A stretch of DNA of 64,000 nt from JANRIC01 sp033765345 (GTDB taxonomy: Bacteria; Bacteroidota; Bacteroidia; Cytophagales; Microscillaceae), in assembly GCA_033765345.1 (NCBI GenBank), contig JANRIC010000056.1, forward strand, positions 1 to 64,000, given 5' to 3'. Under the pieces are notes generated by a model. That model was not told where the DNA came from. It worked only from the letters and a program-made list of their open reading frames with translations, and searched no databases. Shown piece after piece: positions 25,106 through 33,630 of this stretch. The translations under genes and the position numbers were made by a program. Each line of letters begins with the position of its first letter. Position 1 is the stretch's first letter.

Positions 25106-25143
25106 TAGAATTTCGTTGCACGGATACCAATGAAAAGGGTTGT
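25023..25143 (-). pseudogene. C-terminal remnant adjacent to MITE-like element
   Basis: A minus-strand open frame of about 39 codons, without a start, ending SLTNKGVEYLDKEMPKYADK and a stop at 25023. It is open up to the left edge of the MITE-like element at 25144. It looks like a gene whose upstream part was replaced. Family not recognised. Confidence 0.4.
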
Positions 25144-25288
25144 TATACTAAAGTGATTTTAGAATTCGGATTTTTTGTATTAGGTTTTTTCAAAAAGTTG
25201 AGTTTTACGCCAATCAAAGAGCATCTTATTCTTTACATCTTCCAAAATAATGGTAAAGAAATCCGAAAACCATTTTCACTTTAGTATA
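25144..25288. mobile_element. MITE-like element with 13-bp inverted ends
   Basis: TATACTAAAGTGA at the left and TCACTTTAGTATA at the right are perfect inverted repeats enclosing 145 bp without coding capacity. The right end continues AGTAATTT, as does the element at 16147-16271, and the ends resemble that element's, so both may be mobilised by the same transposase encoded elsewhere. Confidence 0.75.
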
Positions 25289-25297
25289 AGTAATTTA

Positions 25298-25552
25298 TCA
25301 ATTTTCCGTCTTATCAATCGTTGCAATTTTTTTGTTTAATGTGAAGTCTTTAAATTTCTCAAGAATAACAAAGTCTTCATTTAAAATTTCGGTCAGGACA
25401 ATTCTTGCAATCTTATACTTATCTTCAATTGTTAGGTTAAAGCGCCCCCGTTCCTACGTCAATTCATATATACAAGGATTTCCTTCTTCCGCATTTAGAA
25501 GAAAAACCAGTTTCTCAATTTTCAAATCCATATCTTCAAATCGTGTCGTCAT
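25298..25552 (-). pseudogene. Small ORF interrupted by an in-frame TAG
   Basis: The frame MTTRFEDMDLKIEKLVFLLN runs to a TAG at codon 33, and continues in the same frame for 51 more codons (LTIEDKYKIARIVLTEIL to the final TGA) with normal amino-acid composition. It would encode 84 residues if TAG were read through. An N-terminal extension to 25642 is open but overlaps the palindrome. It ends 9 nt from the MITE-like element. Probably a decayed gene; recoding is an unlikely alternative. Confidence 0.5.
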
Positions 25553-25578
25553 TACTATTGGTGATAACGGAAAAGGCT

Positions 25579-25680
25579 TGGCGAAGGCGGGGCAACCCAG
25601 CACAAAAGCCCAATTTAGCATATTGCCCCAATACATATTCAAAAGTTCAATTTAGCACCTTTGCCCCGCTTGCGCCAAGC
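25579..25680. repeat. GC-rich inverted repeat beside predicted nuclease gene
   Basis: GGCTTGGCGAAGGCGGGGCA and its near-complement TGCCCCGCTTGCGCCAAGCC (19 of 21 bp including one flanking base) enclose about 60 bp. The arms are much richer in G and C than their surroundings. The element lies downstream of the 342-residue gene and resembles the folded recombination sites between gene cassettes. Confidence 0.75.
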
Positions 25681-25684
25681 CCAT

Positions 25685-25698
25685 GTTGTGTGCTGTCC
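25685..25698. repeat. 14-bp inverted flank, GTTGTGTGCTGTCC
   Basis: The complement of this 14-mer recurs at 26727-26740 with one mismatch (GGATAGCACACAAC). The two copies bracket the single gene at 25710-26714, as if marking the ends of a cassette. Confidence 0.7.
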
Positions 25699-25709
25699 AC
25701 TTTTTCGTT

Positions 25710-26714
25710 TCAATTTATTAGTTCTATTTCTCCTGTTTCAAAACAGTTTTTTAAACTGATAATTGGTGGCATTTTTTTAACTGTTGGGTTATCTTTTAAT
25801 TTTTCGTCTGTCTTAGCATTATCTTCCCAACAAATTATCAAATCACAATTTTTAGTTGATTTCATATGTCTATGACGAATATAATTGTAACTTTCAAATT
25901 CAAACTCTATATCCAATTCAAAGTTTTTTTTTATTTTTCCTGTTGTTCTACAACGAATACACGCATCAGGAAATTCAGCACGAATGTATTTAATTGCAAC
26001 AAATGTTAGAGTTTCATTTTTCCACGTAAATTGTGTTCCACGCAATGATTGAAACATTATACAAAACAGTGCAACAACTCCCATCTCGTTGATTGGTTCA
26101 TTTTCGAGTAATGCACTAACATCTTTGTAAAATTCTGAACTAAACTGATTTCCAAATAAAGCCTTATCATCTGTGCCTTTTTGTTGTCTCTTTGCTCTTT
26201 TTCGCTTTCGGGCTTCTTCTTTCCCTTTTGCTATGTTAATCTCTATAATTTTTTCAATTTCATTTTCTTTCAATTCTGTGTCCCCACTTTCTAAAACCAT
26301 TGTTACAGTTCCCACAATATCAGATAATTTTGTTTTATATGTTTCTTCGTTTTGTGGATTATTTTTGAGTTTTTCTTCTCTCTCTTTGAAAGTTTTAAGG
26401 ACAAATGCTCGCATTTCCTTATTTTCTATTTCTGCAATAACTCGCAAATGCGTTACAAACATGAAATTTCCAATATCGTCTTTTGTAAATTTTTCTCTAA
26501 TTACAATGTAATTATTGGCTGTTTGAGGATTTATACCTACACTTTTTTTTGTGTAATTTTCAAAATTCCCAAATTGTTTGATGTATAGTTTCTTGTCCTT
26601 TACAACTTTGAGTAAATCTCCAGCATCCCACGCAGAAATACCCGAATTATCAACTTGACTAATCAGTTGTTTAAGTTGTTCGGTGTCTTGTAAAAGTTCT
26701 TGTTCTTCAGTCAT
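25710..26714 (-). CDS. Predicted nuclease-like protein of unknown family
   Basis: A 334-residue protein; the start at 26714 (MTEEQELLQ) is chosen because the 8 residues upstream overlap the flanking 14-mer. The N-terminal half is helical and resembles a site-recognition helix-turn-helix (ISAWDAGDLL, NPQTANNYIVIREKF). The middle is a highly basic run (EEARKRKRAKRQQK). The C-terminal part has DIEFEFESYNYIRHRH and CDLIICWEDN, a D-E-H pattern that suggests a PD-(D/E)XK-like nuclease recognising sequence or a modified base. It is alone, flanked by inverted 14-mers, which suggests a mobile defence cassette. Function is a guess. Confidence 0.55.
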   Translation of the reverse strand: MTEEQELLQDTEQLKQLISQVDNSGISAWDAGDLLKVVKDKKLYIKQFGNFENYTKKSVGINPQTANNYIVIREKFTKDDIGNFMFVTHLRVIAEIENKEMRAFVLKTFKEREEKLKNNPQNEETYKTKLSDIVGTVTMVLESGDTELKENEIEKIIEINIAKGKEEARKRKRAKRQQKGTDDKALFGNQFSSEFYKDVSALLENEPINEMGVVALFCIMFQSLRGTQFTWKNETLTFVAIKYIRAEFPDACIRCRTTGKIKKNFELDIEFEFESYNYIRHRHMKSTKNCDLIICWEDNAKTDEKLKDNPTVKKMPPIISLKNCFETGEIELIN

Positions 26715-26726
26715 TGTTGTTTTATG

Positions 26727-26740
26727 GATAGCACACAACT
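26727..26740. repeat. 14-bp inverted flank, GGATAGCACACAAC
   Basis: Partner of 25685-25698 on the other side of the predicted nuclease gene (13 of 14 bp complementary). Confidence 0.7.
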
Positions 26741-27070
26741 ATTACTTATACGCACTTCAGTTCGCATTTTACTTATCAAGTAGTAGCATTGACGCACTTA
26801 GTTCGTGTTTCTAATATAAATATAAGTAATTACAGATTCATAATATTTCTTTTGGTTGACAATAATAGAAACTATCTATCAAAAAATATTACAAAATGCT
26901 GGATAAGCAGAAAACAGCTAAATACAAGTGCCTAGTCTCACCGCGTTAAGACTATCATGAGTTTATTTTGACCTATATCAAATCGTCTTTTGATGTACCT
27001 CAAAAGAAAAGAAAGCTCTACCAACGTACTTTGCAGTGTAAATTATTAAATCATTTAACTGTGTAGAAGT
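26739..27070. other. 330-bp intergenic region with a small repeat remnant
   Basis: ATTACTTATA (26742-26751) and TATAAGTAAT (26822-26831) are inverted ends of a 90-bp segment that also contains CGCACTTCAGTTCG and CGCACTTAGTTCG. It may be a shrunken relative of the MITE-like elements. The remainder has short hairpins but no gene. Confidence 0.6.
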
Positions 27071-28882
27071 ATGAATTTTCAAGAAATTTTCAGTCATTTT
27101 ATGGAGGCTTTTATTGAAAATGCCTTTACATATCTCTTATTTGTTGTCCCTTTTTTTGTCGTTTTTTGGATAATTTGGAAAAAGAATTTTCAGTCCATTC
27201 GTATTCAGGAAGTTGAAAGAGCTAATTCACATCACTTCAAACACGATTTGGCTCATTCGTCAAGTACGTTTTTTGTATTTGCGATTATGGATGTAGTATT
27301 ACTTTACTTGCAATCTCAAGGCTATACACTTTTGTATCTTGATATCAATCAATATGGTTGGGTTTGGGCTTTGACAAGTTTTGCGCTGCTGCTTTTTATC
27401 AATGATGCCTTTTTTTATTGGTCGCACAGAGCTATGCATCACCCAAAATTGTATAATTTCTTCCACCGTGTACATCACGAAAGCACTGATCCTTCGCCCT
27501 TGACTGCTTTTGCCTTTCATCCTTCGGAGGCAATTATTGAAAATGCGATGCCTTTTCTGTTGCCTTTTGTAATGCCCTTGCATTTTGGGGTAATCTTGGC
27601 CTGGCAGGTATTTGATATGCTCAACAATGTTTTGGCTCACTTGGGCTATGAGGCCTATCCGAAAGGTTGGGTAAAATTACCCATTTTGAAATATAAAACC
27701 GCTTCTACCCACCATAATATGCACCACCAACTATTTCATGGTAATTATGCCCTGTATTTTACTTGGTGGGACAAATGGATGGGAACAGAGTTTAAAGATT
27801 ATGAAAGCCGAAATGAGCAAATCTTTGAACGAAAACATATCAAAAAAACGGGCGAAGGTCTATACTTACTTACCGTTTCGGATATCCGACAAGAGGCAAA
27901 TGATGCCTTCACCATTCAGTTTGGTAATGTACCTACGGTTTTCAAAGATTTTTCGCCAGGGCAACACCTGACTATCAAAGTCCATATCAAAGGTGAAACC
28001 TTGTATCGTACTTTTTCCATTTCATCCATTCCAAATACGGATAATATGCTGACTTTGACCATCAAAAGAATCAAAGGCGGAAAAGTAACCAATTATTTAG
28101 CCAAAAATTTGAAGGTGGGCGATATCGTAGAAGTTACTGCACCCTCAGGACAGTTTTGCCTCTATCCTGAACCTGCCCACCAAAAGCATTATGTGATGAT
28201 CGCAGGTGGAAGTGGTATCACGCCGATTTACAGCATGATAGGTACGATTTTGAAGTTTGAACCCAAAAGCAAAATTACTTTGCTTTATGCCAACAGGACT
28301 TCTAACAGCATTATCTTCAAAGAAAAACTTGAGCAATGGGAAAATGAATACCCTGCTCAATTGGAAATCAAATACTTTTTGAGTGAAGAAGAAAATCCTC
28401 AAAATGCGATTCAGGGCTATATTACAAGAATTTCATTGGAAGAATTGATAAGTCGTTTTGGTAAAAATAAATTGGATTTTTATCTCTGTGGTCCTGAAAT
28501 AATGACCAACAAACTGATAGAAGATTTGACTTATTTAGGAATTACCAAGGATAAAATCCACCGAGAATTGTTCTTAATCAGTGCCAAAAATCAGGAAAGT
28601 TCAACACAACAGGCACAGGTTGCTGCAAAAGTTTTTGGCAAAATATATACATTCGAAACCCAAAAAGGCAAAACCATTCTACAAAGTGGTTTAGACCAAC
28701 ATATTCCCTTGCCTTTTTCTTGCCAGAGTGGTCTTTGCGGGATGTGCAAAATGAAATGCACCGAAGGCAAGGTAAAAATGCAAAACAATCAAGTACTTTC
28801 TGAACAGGAACTGAAAGCAGGATATATTCTTACTTGCCAAGCATTGCCTCAGACCGAAAAAATTTCCATTCAAAATTCTTAA
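27071..28882 (+). CDS. Fatty acid hydroxylase fused to ferredoxin-reductase and 2Fe-2S domains
   Basis: A 603-residue self-contained oxygenase. Residues 1-250 are a membrane diiron hydroxylase with HRAMHH, HRVHHE and HHNMHHQ. Residues about 265-500 are an FAD/NAD(P)-binding reductase (YRTFSISS for FAD, GGSGITPIYSMI and FYLCGPEIM for the nucleotide). Residues about 515-603 are a plant-type 2Fe-2S ferredoxin with CQSGLCGMCKMKC and a later CQA. Electrons would pass NAD(P)H to FAD to 2Fe-2S to the diiron centre in one polypeptide. The substrate is unknown; the neighbourhood suggests a lipid or alkyl-sulfur compound. Confidence 0.92.
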   Translation: MNFQEIFSHFMEAFIENAFTYLLFVVPFFVVFWIIWKKNFQSIRIQEVERANSHHFKHDLAHSSSTFFVFAIMDVVLLYLQSQGYTLLYLDINQYGWVWALTSFALLLFINDAFFYWSHRAMHHPKLYNFFHRVHHESTDPSPLTAFAFHPSEAIIENAMPFLLPFVMPLHFGVILAWQVFDMLNNVLAHLGYEAYPKGWVKLPILKYKTASTHHNMHHQLFHGNYALYFTWWDKWMGTEFKDYESRNEQIFERKHIKKTGEGLYLLTVSDIRQEANDAFTIQFGNVPTVFKDFSPGQHLTIKVHIKGETLYRTFSISSIPNTDNMLTLTIKRIKGGKVTNYLAKNLKVGDIVEVTAPSGQFCLYPEPAHQKHYVMIAGGSGITPIYSMIGTILKFEPKSKITLLYANRTSNSIIFKEKLEQWENEYPAQLEIKYFLSEEENPQNAIQGYITRISLEELISRFGKNKLDFYLCGPEIMTNKLIEDLTYLGITKDKIHRELFLISAKNQESSTQQAQVAAKVFGKIYTFETQKGKTILQSGLDQHIPLPFSCQSGLCGMCKMKCTEGKVKMQNNQVLSEQELKAGYILTCQALPQTEKISIQNS

Positions 28883-28885
28883 AAA

Positions 28886-29557
28886 ATGAAGAAATACATT
28901 TTAGTAGCCATTTTCGCAATGGCTACACAATACACCTTTGCCCAAATTCCTTTTGAAGTGATGGTAGGCAACAAACAAACGCAATATTTTGCTTATATCC
29001 AAAAGGATTTGGACAGCATAGGCAGATGGAATGTTTTTACACAAAGTATTTTTGCTATCAACTATAAAGACAACACACAAAATAGTATTTCTATTGATGG
29101 ACAACTGACCTATCAGTTGAATAATTGGTTAGGAATTTCAGCAGGTGGGGCATTTGATGGATTGCAATTTAATCCAACTTTGGGCTTATCACTTACCTAT
29201 TTTAACAAAAAAGGTGATTTTCTAATCACGGCTTTTCCAACTGTACAGTTGGCAAAACCAATGGCATTAGACTTGTTTGCTTTGATTAGCTATTCGCCTC
29301 AATTCAATAAAAAATGGGGGATATTTTCACAATTTATCTTGGGAACAAATTTAGGTTTACAAAAAGAATACCCAAATCAAAGAAGAGAAATACTCAATTT
29401 CTTTACCAGACATACCGCAAGCACCCAACTTTTGCGAATTGGATTGAATTACAAACAAAAATTTCAATTTGGTGTAGGGGCAGATTTGGCACAATTTGGT
29501 ATAAATGAAGGTGCTTTTGAGAATTTTGGGATATTTTTGAGGTATCAAATAGAATAA
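28886..29557 (+). CDS. Secreted beta-barrel-like protein
   Basis: A 223-residue protein with a signal peptide (MKKYILVAIFAMATQYTFAQ) and strand-rich sequence ending in RYQIE, probably an outer-membrane barrel. It starts 3 nt after the fused hydroxylase and is likely translationally coupled to it, so it may serve the same pathway, for example import or export of a lipid-like compound. Family not recognised. Confidence 0.75.
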   Translation: MKKYILVAIFAMATQYTFAQIPFEVMVGNKQTQYFAYIQKDLDSIGRWNVFTQSIFAINYKDNTQNSISIDGQLTYQLNNWLGISAGGAFDGLQFNPTLGLSLTYFNKKGDFLITAFPTVQLAKPMALDLFALISYSPQFNKKWGIFSQFILGTNLGLQKEYPNQRREILNFFTRHTASTQLLRIGLNYKQKFQFGVGADLAQFGINEGAFENFGIFLRYQIE

Positions 29558-29762
29558 ATTACTTCGTATAACACGGATTTTGCATCAGACGGGCTATCAG
29601 GGTAAGCTGTACAAACTTGGAGCTTTGTGCTTCTATGCAAGTTCTTTGCTGATAGGCAGTTTAGTGTTCCGAAACTCGCCCGAACACAAAGCCCAAGTTG
29701 ATTACCTATAAGCCTAGCGGGCAACACAATAATAACAAACGACCATGAAGAAATTAATAATC

Positions 29763-29891
29763 ATGCTTGGATTTTTGGGACTGATAATTTTAGGCGGACT
29801 TTACGCCAATCGAAAATTTTATAACCCGAAATACTCACTTCACCGTGCGAAAACAGAAGCAAAGCTACATCTCACCCGCAGCATTATTTGA
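29763..29891 (+). pseudogene. Frameshifted small membrane-protein ORF
   Basis: MLGFLGLIILGGLYANRKFY begins a 42-residue frame. An ATG 17 nt upstream (MKKLIS) would extend the signal-like segment if one base were inserted, so the gene is probably frameshifted or this is its shortened form. The function is unknown. Confidence 0.35.
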
Positions 29892-29969
29892 TAGCGAACT
29901 TTTGACAACCGTAAAATCAAACGAATAACAGCAAGGAAAAAAGCCACGCAATACCTCATCAACAACTTC

Positions 29970-30016
29970 AAACCCTACTCCCTGGGCTGTGTCATACAGG
30001 CCAAGGAGTAGGGTTT
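29970..30016. terminator. Bidirectional terminator-like hairpin
   Basis: AAACCCTACTCC and GGAGTAGGGTTT make a perfect 12-bp stem around a 23-nt loop. It lies between convergent genes and can serve both. Confidence 0.7.
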
Positions 30017-30082
30017 ATGCAAAACCAATCTGTTAAACTTAAATTAGAATTTAATTTTCTTTTATCAAATCAGCAACAATTT

Positions 30083-31018
30083 CTAGCGCACTTCAAAACT
30101 CCCTACACCGATTCGCTCACCGTCACAGAATACCTCTACGGCATATCGGCCAGGTGCATAATCACCCGTACGGCTAAATTGAAAGCGGACGTTCTGGCGG
30201 GAGTTATCAAATAAAATCTGTTGTTTGACACTGTAAGCAGCACTTTTGCCGTCTGATAGCGTAAAATTGCCCGATGTACCATCCTGATTGTAGAGTACGC
30301 CGCTTGCGGGGTCTAAGACTCTCAGAAACACATCTTTTCCACCGATTTTGGCAAATTTGTTTTCGGCCAGATTAAAAGAAATATCCAACTTATCGATATT
30401 GGAGGCTCGGTATTGCCCACCACTTTTGAGCTTTCCATTATTTTCTATGGCATTGACGATAAGGTTTTCGGCACGCAGCACAGCCGCCTGATTGATTCGC
30501 CCAACCAAGAGCTCTTTGTCTTTTTTAGTTTGGCCTACTTCGTATTGGAGTTCTACTTTTTCAGTTTTTAATTGGTTGTTTTGATCATAAAGCGTGGTCA
30601 TTTGCTCACGTAATTCTACAATCATCTTATCTTTTTTAACCAAAAGCATTTCATAAGCCTCGATCTTTTCTTTGTATTCCCGGAGTTGGTTTTGGGTAAT
30701 GGTAGTTGTATTTCTCAAAGCATCTCTACTGGCTTTGATTTCTTCCAAATCTCTCTGCAAAGAATCGATAAAAAGCTTGTTATCGCCCTCAATGCGCTCT
30801 GTTTCAGCGATTTGATCTTGGAGTTTTTCTTCCAATTTGGCGAGTTCTTTTTCATAATCGGCTTTATTTTCAGCCATGATCTTGTTCAGATCATTGATAG
30901 CGGCATTTTTATTTTGCAATATCAGGTAGATGAGTAAGATATTGGCAAGCACCATTCCAACCAGGAGAAATACCAAAACAGATCTTCTTCGTTCTTGCCT
31001 TACTTGTTTCTTTTCCAT
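30083..31018 (-). CDS. Membrane-anchored coiled-coil protein
   Basis: A 311-residue protein with a basic N-terminus, a single membrane helix (VLVFLLVGMVLANILLIYLIL) and a long coiled coil (about residues 40-185). A C-terminal domain of about 120 residues carries strands such as DKLDISFNLAENKF and ends GRYAVEVFCDGERIGVGSFE. The domain would face the periplasm. The arrangement is common among conserved Bacteroidota proteins, but no family name was recognised. Confidence 0.7.
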   Translation of the reverse strand: MEKKQVRQERRRSVLVFLLVGMVLANILLIYLILQNKNAAINDLNKIMAENKADYEKELAKLEEKLQDQIAETERIEGDNKLFIDSLQRDLEEIKASRDALRNTTTITQNQLREYKEKIEAYEMLLVKKDKMIVELREQMTTLYDQNNQLKTEKVELQYEVGQTKKDKELLVGRINQAAVLRAENLIVNAIENNGKLKSGGQYRASNIDKLDISFNLAENKFAKIGGKDVFLRVLDPASGVLYNQDGTSGNFTLSDGKSAAYSVKQQILFDNSRQNVRFQFSRTGDYAPGRYAVEVFCDGERIGVGSFEVR

Positions 31019-31148
31019 TATTGTAAGAATATTTAATTAAATTTGAATACAAAATTAATGGTTTATCTAATTTTTTCAAGAATTAAGCCACAACATTTAT
31101 TTATTCGGATAATTCACGGACAGTTTGGTTTAAAACCTATATATTTTT

Positions 31149-31799
31149 TCAGGCTTTGTACTTCTGCGCCGGATTTCCAAAAACGGTTGCGTCTTCGTCT
31201 ACGTCCTTGATCACCACCGAACCTGCCCCTACACGAGCACCTGCGCCGATCTTCACTCCGGCCACAATCGTAACCCCACTCCCAATAAAAGCACCTTCAC
31301 CGATTTCTACTTGGGCATTGATGATGCTTCCGGCACCGATCTGCACATAATCGCCGATTTTTGTTTCATGATCAATGATTGCCCCTGCGTGCACAATGCA
31401 GTAGCCGCCCAACTGTACGTAAGCACCCAATATCGCTCCAGCATTGATCAGATTGCCATAGCCCATCTCCACGGTACTTGAGATGGTAGCTGTGGCATGG
31501 ATAGCATTTACGGGTACAGTTTTGCGTTTTTCGCGAAGCATCTCTACAAGGACTTTTTTGGGGCGATTTTCATCCAAAGCCACAAAAGCGTCGCATTGTT
31601 TACCGATGAGTTTTAAAAATTCTGTGTTATCGGTGCTTCCCAGAACCGTTACAAAGTCAAATTCTTTGCCTTGAAGGCTTTCGTTATCATCCAAAAAACC
31701 ATAAACGACTACCTTATTGGTTTTAAATATCTCAAGGGCTGCCTTACCCAGCCCGCCGGCTCCAAAAATGATTACCGGTTCTAATGAAGATTCTGCCAT
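31149..31799 (-). CDS. NeuD/PglD-type sugar O-acyltransferase
   Basis: A 216-residue protein with an N-terminal Rossmann-like domain (PVIIFGAGGLGKAALEIF) and a C-terminal left-handed beta-helix of hexapeptide repeats (VEMGYGNLINAGAILGAYVQ onwards, to VGAGSVVIKDV). This layout is that of NeuD/PglD acetyltransferases, which transfer an acetyl group from acetyl-CoA to a sugar of a surface glycan. It is 8 bp downstream of a GT-C type membrane protein gene on the same strand, so both may act in glycan decoration. Confidence 0.85.
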   Translation of the reverse strand: MAESSLEPVIIFGAGGLGKAALEIFKTNKVVVYGFLDDNESLQGKEFDFVTVLGSTDNTEFLKLIGKQCDAFVALDENRPKKVLVEMLREKRKTVPVNAIHATATISSTVEMGYGNLINAGAILGAYVQLGGYCIVHAGAIIDHETKIGDYVQIGAGSIINAQVEIGEGAFIGSGVTIVAGVKIGAGARVGAGSVVIKDVDEDATVFGNPAQKYKA

Positions 31800-31807
31800 A
31801 GTATTTT

Positions 31808-33520
31808 TTAGGGTAATTTATTTTGATAAATTTTTACCAGATCATCTTCTTTGAATAAATGATAAGAAGATAGATTTGTTTCTTGAGGAAAAACCCATCC
31901 TTTATATACAATTATCCAGGAATAAGCCTTTGTAGGCTGAAAATTATGGGTTTCTATGTCAAATTTTTGTTTTTTCTTAAAAGCTTCATATTGAATAAAA
32001 GTCAGATAGGTATCTTCATTGACAAAAAGCTGCTTGGGCTGTTCTGCCAATATCTTGAGTGCAAGTTCCTGAAATACAGGAGTTTGATAGTCTATCCAAA
32101 GGACTTTGACCAAAATTAATATTTGTATAAAACTAAATCCCCCCAAAATTAGATTTTCTTTTTTATTAAAAAAATAAGTGCCGAGTTCTATCACAATAAA
32201 GCTTATCGGAATGGATAAATACATCCACACCCTGGGAAAGGGCAAAACACGCTGCATAAATATCGGTAGAGCAGGTGCAAATATCAAAAAAAGCATCAAT
32301 ACCTGGCTTTGCGCTGCCCTGGTTTCTATTTTTTTATGTTGAGCGACACTAAAAATATAAATTCCCAATAGCCCTATAAAAAGCCCTCCGACAACCATAC
32401 CCGCATCATCCCAGAAAAAACGACTGATTTCTTCAAAATAAGCAGGAATCCCCGCCCAAAAATCCGTCCAGCTCAAAGAAGCTACCCAACTGTTGTTGCT
32501 TAATGCCTTCCAACCGTTAAGCCATATCACCGGACTGTACAGCAAGATCGTGAGCCCGATGACCTGGAGATTTAAAATCAGTAATCTCTTAAAAACCAAG
32601 AGATTAAAATCAATAAAAGACCAGAAAAATAAAAAAGCCGTCAGTGCGAAATAAGGATACAAAAAAGTAGGAATACAATAAAAACCCAAACTTGCACCCA
32701 ATACATAGATGATGTTGGCTGAAGGTGTACTTTGTCTTGCAGCCAGGAGTTTTAAACCTAATGGCATCGTAAGCAGAAGAAAAAATAACTGTAGCATATA
32801 CCCCCGCCCCAAAATACTGTAGGTAAAAAAGGGTATCTGCAGATTCAAAATCAGGCAAGCCCACCAAGCAATCTTAAAATTATACAATCTGTATACCCAG
32901 TAAAAAAAGATCAGTGAGCATCCCAGACTTGCCCAGACAGATAGTAAACGCATCCCCCAGACTGGTTCTTCCCAGAGAAATCCTCCAAAATGGTTAAACA
33001 AAGCACCCAGGAGATTAAACAAAATATGGTTATTCGGACCAGGGTAATAACTAACCGCCACCAGTACCCCAGGGCTGACAAAGTAGACATAACTAAATAC
33101 TTCATCCACGAGTAGCGGAAAAAAAAAGATGAGGGTAAAACGTACTAAAAATAAGGCGATTAACAGCCCTCCCAATAGTCTTTTTTGAACACTAGAAAAA
33201 TGTGGATAACTTGTGGATAACTTTTTTAGAAAATTCTTAGCTTCTGATTCTAAGCTTTTTAGGCCTGAAAAAACAAAATTATTGATATAATTAATAAAAA
33301 AAATACAAGAAATTAGAGAAAAATCGAGAATTATACAAAAAATTTTGAGAAGTTGAAATCGGTGGTATGTGAATAACTTTTCTCGGAAGGCTCCAATTTT
33401 ATCCGTTTTTTCATAAAATTCCAAGAGTTGCAGGCTAATTTTTTCGTAGGAATTTTGATACAAAAAGACGCTCAAACTAAGTGCCGCTAATATACTCAGA
33501 CACAAAAAAATAGCAACCAA
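31808..33520 (-). CDS. GT-C type membrane glycosyltransferase-like protein
   Basis: A 570-residue integral membrane protein with around ten to twelve helices. The first luminal loop carries the acidic pair DE in LLVDEVFSYV, as in ArnT/PMT (GT39-like) enzymes, followed by YYPGPNNHILFNLLG. GRGYMLQLFF also fits that group. It would transfer a lipid-linked sugar. The following gene encodes an acetyltransferase, consistent with glycan modification. Confidence 0.7.
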   Translation of the reverse strand: MVAIFLCLSILAALSLSVFLYQNSYEKISLQLLEFYEKTDKIGAFREKLFTYHRFQLLKIFCIILDFSLISCIFFINYINNFVFSGLKSLESEAKNFLKKLSTSYPHFSSVQKRLLGGLLIALFLVRFTLIFFFPLLVDEVFSYVYFVSPGVLVAVSYYPGPNNHILFNLLGALFNHFGGFLWEEPVWGMRLLSVWASLGCSLIFFYWVYRLYNFKIAWWACLILNLQIPFFTYSILGRGYMLQLFFLLLTMPLGLKLLAARQSTPSANIIYVLGASLGFYCIPTFLYPYFALTAFLFFWSFIDFNLLVFKRLLILNLQVIGLTILLYSPVIWLNGWKALSNNSWVASLSWTDFWAGIPAYFEEISRFFWDDAGMVVGGLFIGLLGIYIFSVAQHKKIETRAAQSQVLMLFLIFAPALPIFMQRVLPFPRVWMYLSIPISFIVIELGTYFFNKKENLILGGFSFIQILILVKVLWIDYQTPVFQELALKILAEQPKQLFVNEDTYLTFIQYEAFKKKQKFDIETHNFQPTKAYSWIIVYKGWVFPQETNLSSYHLFKEDDLVKIYQNKLP

Positions 33521-33584
33521 GAGAGAGACATAAAATTTGTTTCGGGTTAAAATCGCTTTGGTGTTTTGCAGAATTTATCCATTC

Positions 33585-33622
33585 AAAAAAGATGTAGCAA
33601 ACGTTGGGTACAACGTTGCTAC
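33585..33622 (-). terminator. Rho-independent terminator of rny
   Basis: GTAGCAAACGTTG and CAACGTTGCTAC pair with one bulged A, and the minus strand then reads into a TTTTTT run. It lies 9 nt beyond the stop codon of rny. Confidence 0.8.
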
Positions 33623-33630
33623 AATTACAT

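Larger units (their letters stand above)
29558..30082. other. 525-bp region with long hairpins and a broken small ORF
   Basis: Between the convergent genes there is a palindromic segment (arms around 29610-29635 and 29693-29712 share CTTGG, GCTTTGTG and its complement CACAAAG). A small frameshifted ORF follows at 29763-29891, then a terminator-like stem at 29970-30016. No full gene was seen. Confidence 0.6.
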
